Shown here piece after piece: positions 61,929 to 64,000 of a stretch of DNA of 64,000 nt. The number at the start of each line of letters is the position of its first letter. Position 1 is the first letter of the stretch. The DNA is taken from contig JAHREJ010000006.1 of the NCBI GenBank assembly GCA_021733645.1, positions 62,001-126,000 on the forward strand, written 5' to 3'. Under the pieces are notes generated by a model. The model had not been told where the DNA came from and did not search any database. It saw only the letters and a list, made by a program, of their open reading frames with translations. Position numbers and translations under genes: made by a program. The stretch comes from Bacillus subtilis subsp. subtilis (lineage in GTDB: Bacteria; Pseudomonadota; Gammaproteobacteria; Xanthomonadales; Xanthomonadaceae).

Positions 61929-64000
61929 AGGCGCGCCCCTTCACCCACCGCCACCCGCAGCACATCGGCGAACACACCGGCGGCGGTCACTTCCGGCCCG
62001 GCACCCGGACCCTGCACCACCAGCGGGTTGTCGCAATAGCGGCGCGTGGTGAACTGCACCACGTTGTCGGTCAGCCGCAGGTTGGCGAAGGCGTGTCCGG
62101 CCGGCACCTCGACCAACCCGACCTGGGCGCCGTCGGCCGACAGCCGGGCCACGTAGCGCAGCACCGCGCCGCGTGCACGGGCCTGTGCCAGGCGCTCGGC
62201 GAACGCGGCATCGACCGCGTGCAGCCCGGCCATGAAATCCTCCACGCTGGCCTGGCGCAGCACTTCAGGCACCAGGCTTTCCACCTGCACCTGCTCCAGG
62301 CTCAGCGCGCGCCCGGCCTCGCGCGCCAGGATCACCAGCTTGCGCGCCACGTCCACGCCGGACAGGTCATCGCGCGGGTCCGGCTCGGTATACCCCATGC
62401 CACGCGCCTGCGTGACCCGTTGCGAGAACGGCACCTGGCCATCGTAGGTGTTGAACAGCCAGGCCAGCGTGCCGGAGAAAATGCCATCGATGGCCAGCAC
62501 TTCATCGCCGGTATCCACCAGGTCGCGCAGCGTGGTGATCACCGGCAGGCCGGCGCCCACCGTGGCTTCGTAACGGAACCGCGCCCCGCTGGCCGCCGCT
62601 GCGTCGCGGATGGCGTGGTAGCGCGCCAGCGGGCCGGCGCCGGCCTGTTTGTTGGGCGTAACCACATGGATGCCGGCCGCCAACCAGCCCGCGTACCGGT
62701 CGGCCACCTCGGCACTGCCGCTGCAGTCGATGACCAGCGCATGCGGCAGGTGCGCCGACAACAGGTGTTCGGTGAACGCATCCAGGTCGGTGGGCTCGGC
62801 CGACCCGGCCAGCGCGGCGCGCCAGTCACCGAGCAGGCCGCGCCGGTCCAGCAGCATACGGCTGCGCGAGGCGACCGCGCGCAGCCGCAGGTCGACGTTG
62901 GCACGGCCCAGCAGCTGGGTCTGTGCCGCCTGCAACTGATCCAGCAACGCCGCACCCACATTGCCCGGCCCGATCACGCCCACCGAGAAGGTCTGCGGCG
63001 ACAACCAGAAACCGGCATGGGCCGCGCGCAGCGCCTTGGTTGCATGGCCACTGTCGACGGCCACCGAGATGTTGCGCTCGGACGAGCCCTGCGCGATTGC
63101 CAGGATATTGACCTGGGCGCGCCCCAGCGACTCGAACAGCCGTGCAGCGACGCCCGGCTGGCCGGCCATGCCATCGCCCACCGCGGCCAACACGCTGACG
63201 TTGTCGGTGAGCTGCACGCGCTGCACCTGGCCCAGACTGAGCTCATGGGCAAAGGCATGCAGCAGCGCATCCCGGGCGCGGACCGCCTCGGCATGCCTGA
63301 CCACGCAGCAGATGGAATGCTCGGAAGAACCCTGCGAAATCATCACCACCGACACGTGCGCGTTGCGCAGCGCGGCGAACACGCGCTCGGCGGTACCTGG
63401 CACGCCGATCAGGCCGGTGCCTTCCAGGTTCAGCAGCGCCAGGTCCGGGCTCAGGGTCAGCCCTTTGATCGGCCCGGACACCGTGCGCTCGGCGGTGATC
63501 CGCGTCCCCGGGTGCTCGGGACGGAAGGTGTTGCGGATGATGATCGGCAGGCCGCGCTCGATCGCCGGCGACATGGTCTGCGGGTGCACCACTTTCGCGC
63601 CGAAGTACGCCAGCTCACAGGCTTCGTCGTAACTGAGCGCCTCCAGCTGCACCGCTTCAGGCACCACGCGCGGATCGGCCGACAGCACGCCGTCCACATC
63701 GGTCCAGATATGCAGTTCGTCAGCATTGAACAGGGCGGCAAAGATGGCACCGGAGTAGTCGCTGCCATTGCGGCCCAGGGTGGTGATGCGATCACGGCGG
63801 TCGCGCGCGACGAAACCGGTGACCACCACGCGCCGGGCGGGATGGGCCAGCCGCCAGGCCGCCAGCCGCTGCGCGCTCTGTACCCAGTCCACATCCACGC
63901 CCAGCTCGCCGCGATCGACCACCAGCACGTCGCGTGCATCCAGCACCGCGCAGTCTTCGCCCAGGCCCTGCAGGTGCAGGCCAAGCAGTTGCGCCGAGTA
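61925..64000 (-). CDS. thrA: Bifunctional aspartokinase/homoserine dehydrogenase I (5' end beyond window)
   Basis: The last 691 residues of ThrA. The aspartokinase remainder has [29 protein letters not shown] and [21 protein letters not shown] repeats follow (about [20 protein letters not shown] and [12 protein letters not shown]). The homoserine dehydrogenase has the NAD motif [16 protein letters not shown], the [13 protein letters not shown] segment, and [24 protein letters not shown]. Both activities feed threonine (and methionine) synthesis and are normally inhibited by threonine. The start codon and any leader attenuator lie outside the window. Confidence 0.96.
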   Translation of the reverse strand, partial: YSAQLLGLHLQGLGEDCAVLDARDVLVVDRGELGVDVDWVQSAQRLAAWRLAHPARRVVVTGFVARDRRDRITTLGRNGSDYSGAIFAALFNADELHIWTDVDGVLSADPRVVPEAVQLEALSYDEACELAYFGAKVVHPQTMSPAIERGLPIIIRNTFRPEHPGTRITAERTVSGPIKGLTLSPDLALLNLEGTGLIGVPGTAERVFAALRNAHVSVVMISQGSSEHSICCVVRHAEAVRARDALLHAFAHELSLGQVQRVQLTDNVSVLAAVGDGMAGQPGVAARLFESLGRAQVNILAIAQGSSERNISVAVDSGHATKALRAAHAGFWLSPQTFSVGVIGPGNVGAALLDQLQAAQTQLLGRANVDLRLRAVASRSRMLLDRRGLLGDWRAALAGSAEPTDLDAFTEHLLSAHLPHALVIDCSGSAEVADRYAGWLAAGIHVVTPNKQAGAGPLARYHAIRDAAAASGARFRYEATVGAGLPVITTLRDLVDTGDEVLAIDGIFSGTLAWLFNTYDGQVPFSQRVTQARGMGYTEPDPRDDLSGVDVARKLVILAREAGRALSLEQVQVESLVPEVLRQASVEDFMAGLHAVDAAFAERLAQARARGAVLRYVARLSADGAQVGLVEVPAGHAFANLRLTDNVVQFTTRRYCDNPLVVQGPGAGPEVTAAGVFADVLRVAVGEGARL

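Overview
The window is high-GC, gene-dense chromosomal DNA with very little non-coding space, and it carries no rRNA, tRNA or intact insertion sequence that I can see. Gene content and repeats point to the Xanthomonadaceae, most likely Stenotrophomonas or a close relative. The evidence is the many short palindromes beginning with GTAG (resembling the SMAG/GTAG repeats of S. maltophilia), an RND pump lacking an outer-membrane gene with a divergent two-component system (SmeYZ/SmeRySy-like), an EF-P-like EfpL, and a large TonB-dependent receptor beside a mannoside-degradation operon. This assignment is inference from content; no 16S gene is present.

Layout. 1-4097: the start of dapB (cut by the window edge), a MerR regulator with a flavodoxin-fold quinone reductase, and an feoA-feoB-Cys-rich membrane protein operon behind a Fur-like box. 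4188-9872: two leucine-catabolism genes (methylglutaconyl-CoA hydratase, HMG-CoA lyase), a VOC protein, a PAS-GGDEF-EAL protein coupled to the lyase, and an SDR dehydrogenase. 9940-12051: efpL, a head-to-head palindrome array, an MliC-type lipoprotein and a small NTF2-like protein. 12053-19087: an RND permease and adaptor separated by 825 bp of repeat-rich DNA, with a divergent response regulator and kinase. 19065-25245: a DUF4105 protein with an HExxH motif, a DUF2388-like protein, a D-2-hydroxyglutarate dehydrogenase-like gene divergent from serA, a palindromic repeat tract and a Nudix hydrolase. 25430-30704: two tandem APC permeases and the methionine-salvage genes mtnB, mtnD and mtnC.

30875-49331 is the main accessory block. 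A minus-strand operon encodes GH92 alpha-mannosidase, a LacI regulator, a sugar permease, fructokinase, a mannose isomerase/epimerase-family enzyme and GH2 beta-mannosidase. A TonB-dependent receptor is divergent from it, and three copies of a LacI-type operator lie between the two. A second minus-strand group encodes a metallophosphoesterase, glucokinase, a Tat-exported glycosylasparaginase and CutC. Together these look like a system that imports and dismantles mannose-rich glycans, probably N-glycans, and feeds mannose through fructose to fructose-6-phosphate. 49420-56849 is the complete his operon (hisG-D-C-B-H-A-F-IE) headed by a TrpR-like regulator with a perfect 24-bp palindrome just upstream. 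57028-64000 holds hisS with a coupled small lipoprotein, an FNR-type regulator, and thrA-thrB-thrC with thrA cut by the window edge.

The most unusual signal is in the RND spacer. Two 186-bp copies of an element lie there in opposite orientation. Each is closed by a perfect 27-bp terminal inverted repeat, and the two copies differ at six arm positions that are all compensated, so the structure rather than the sequence appears to be conserved.
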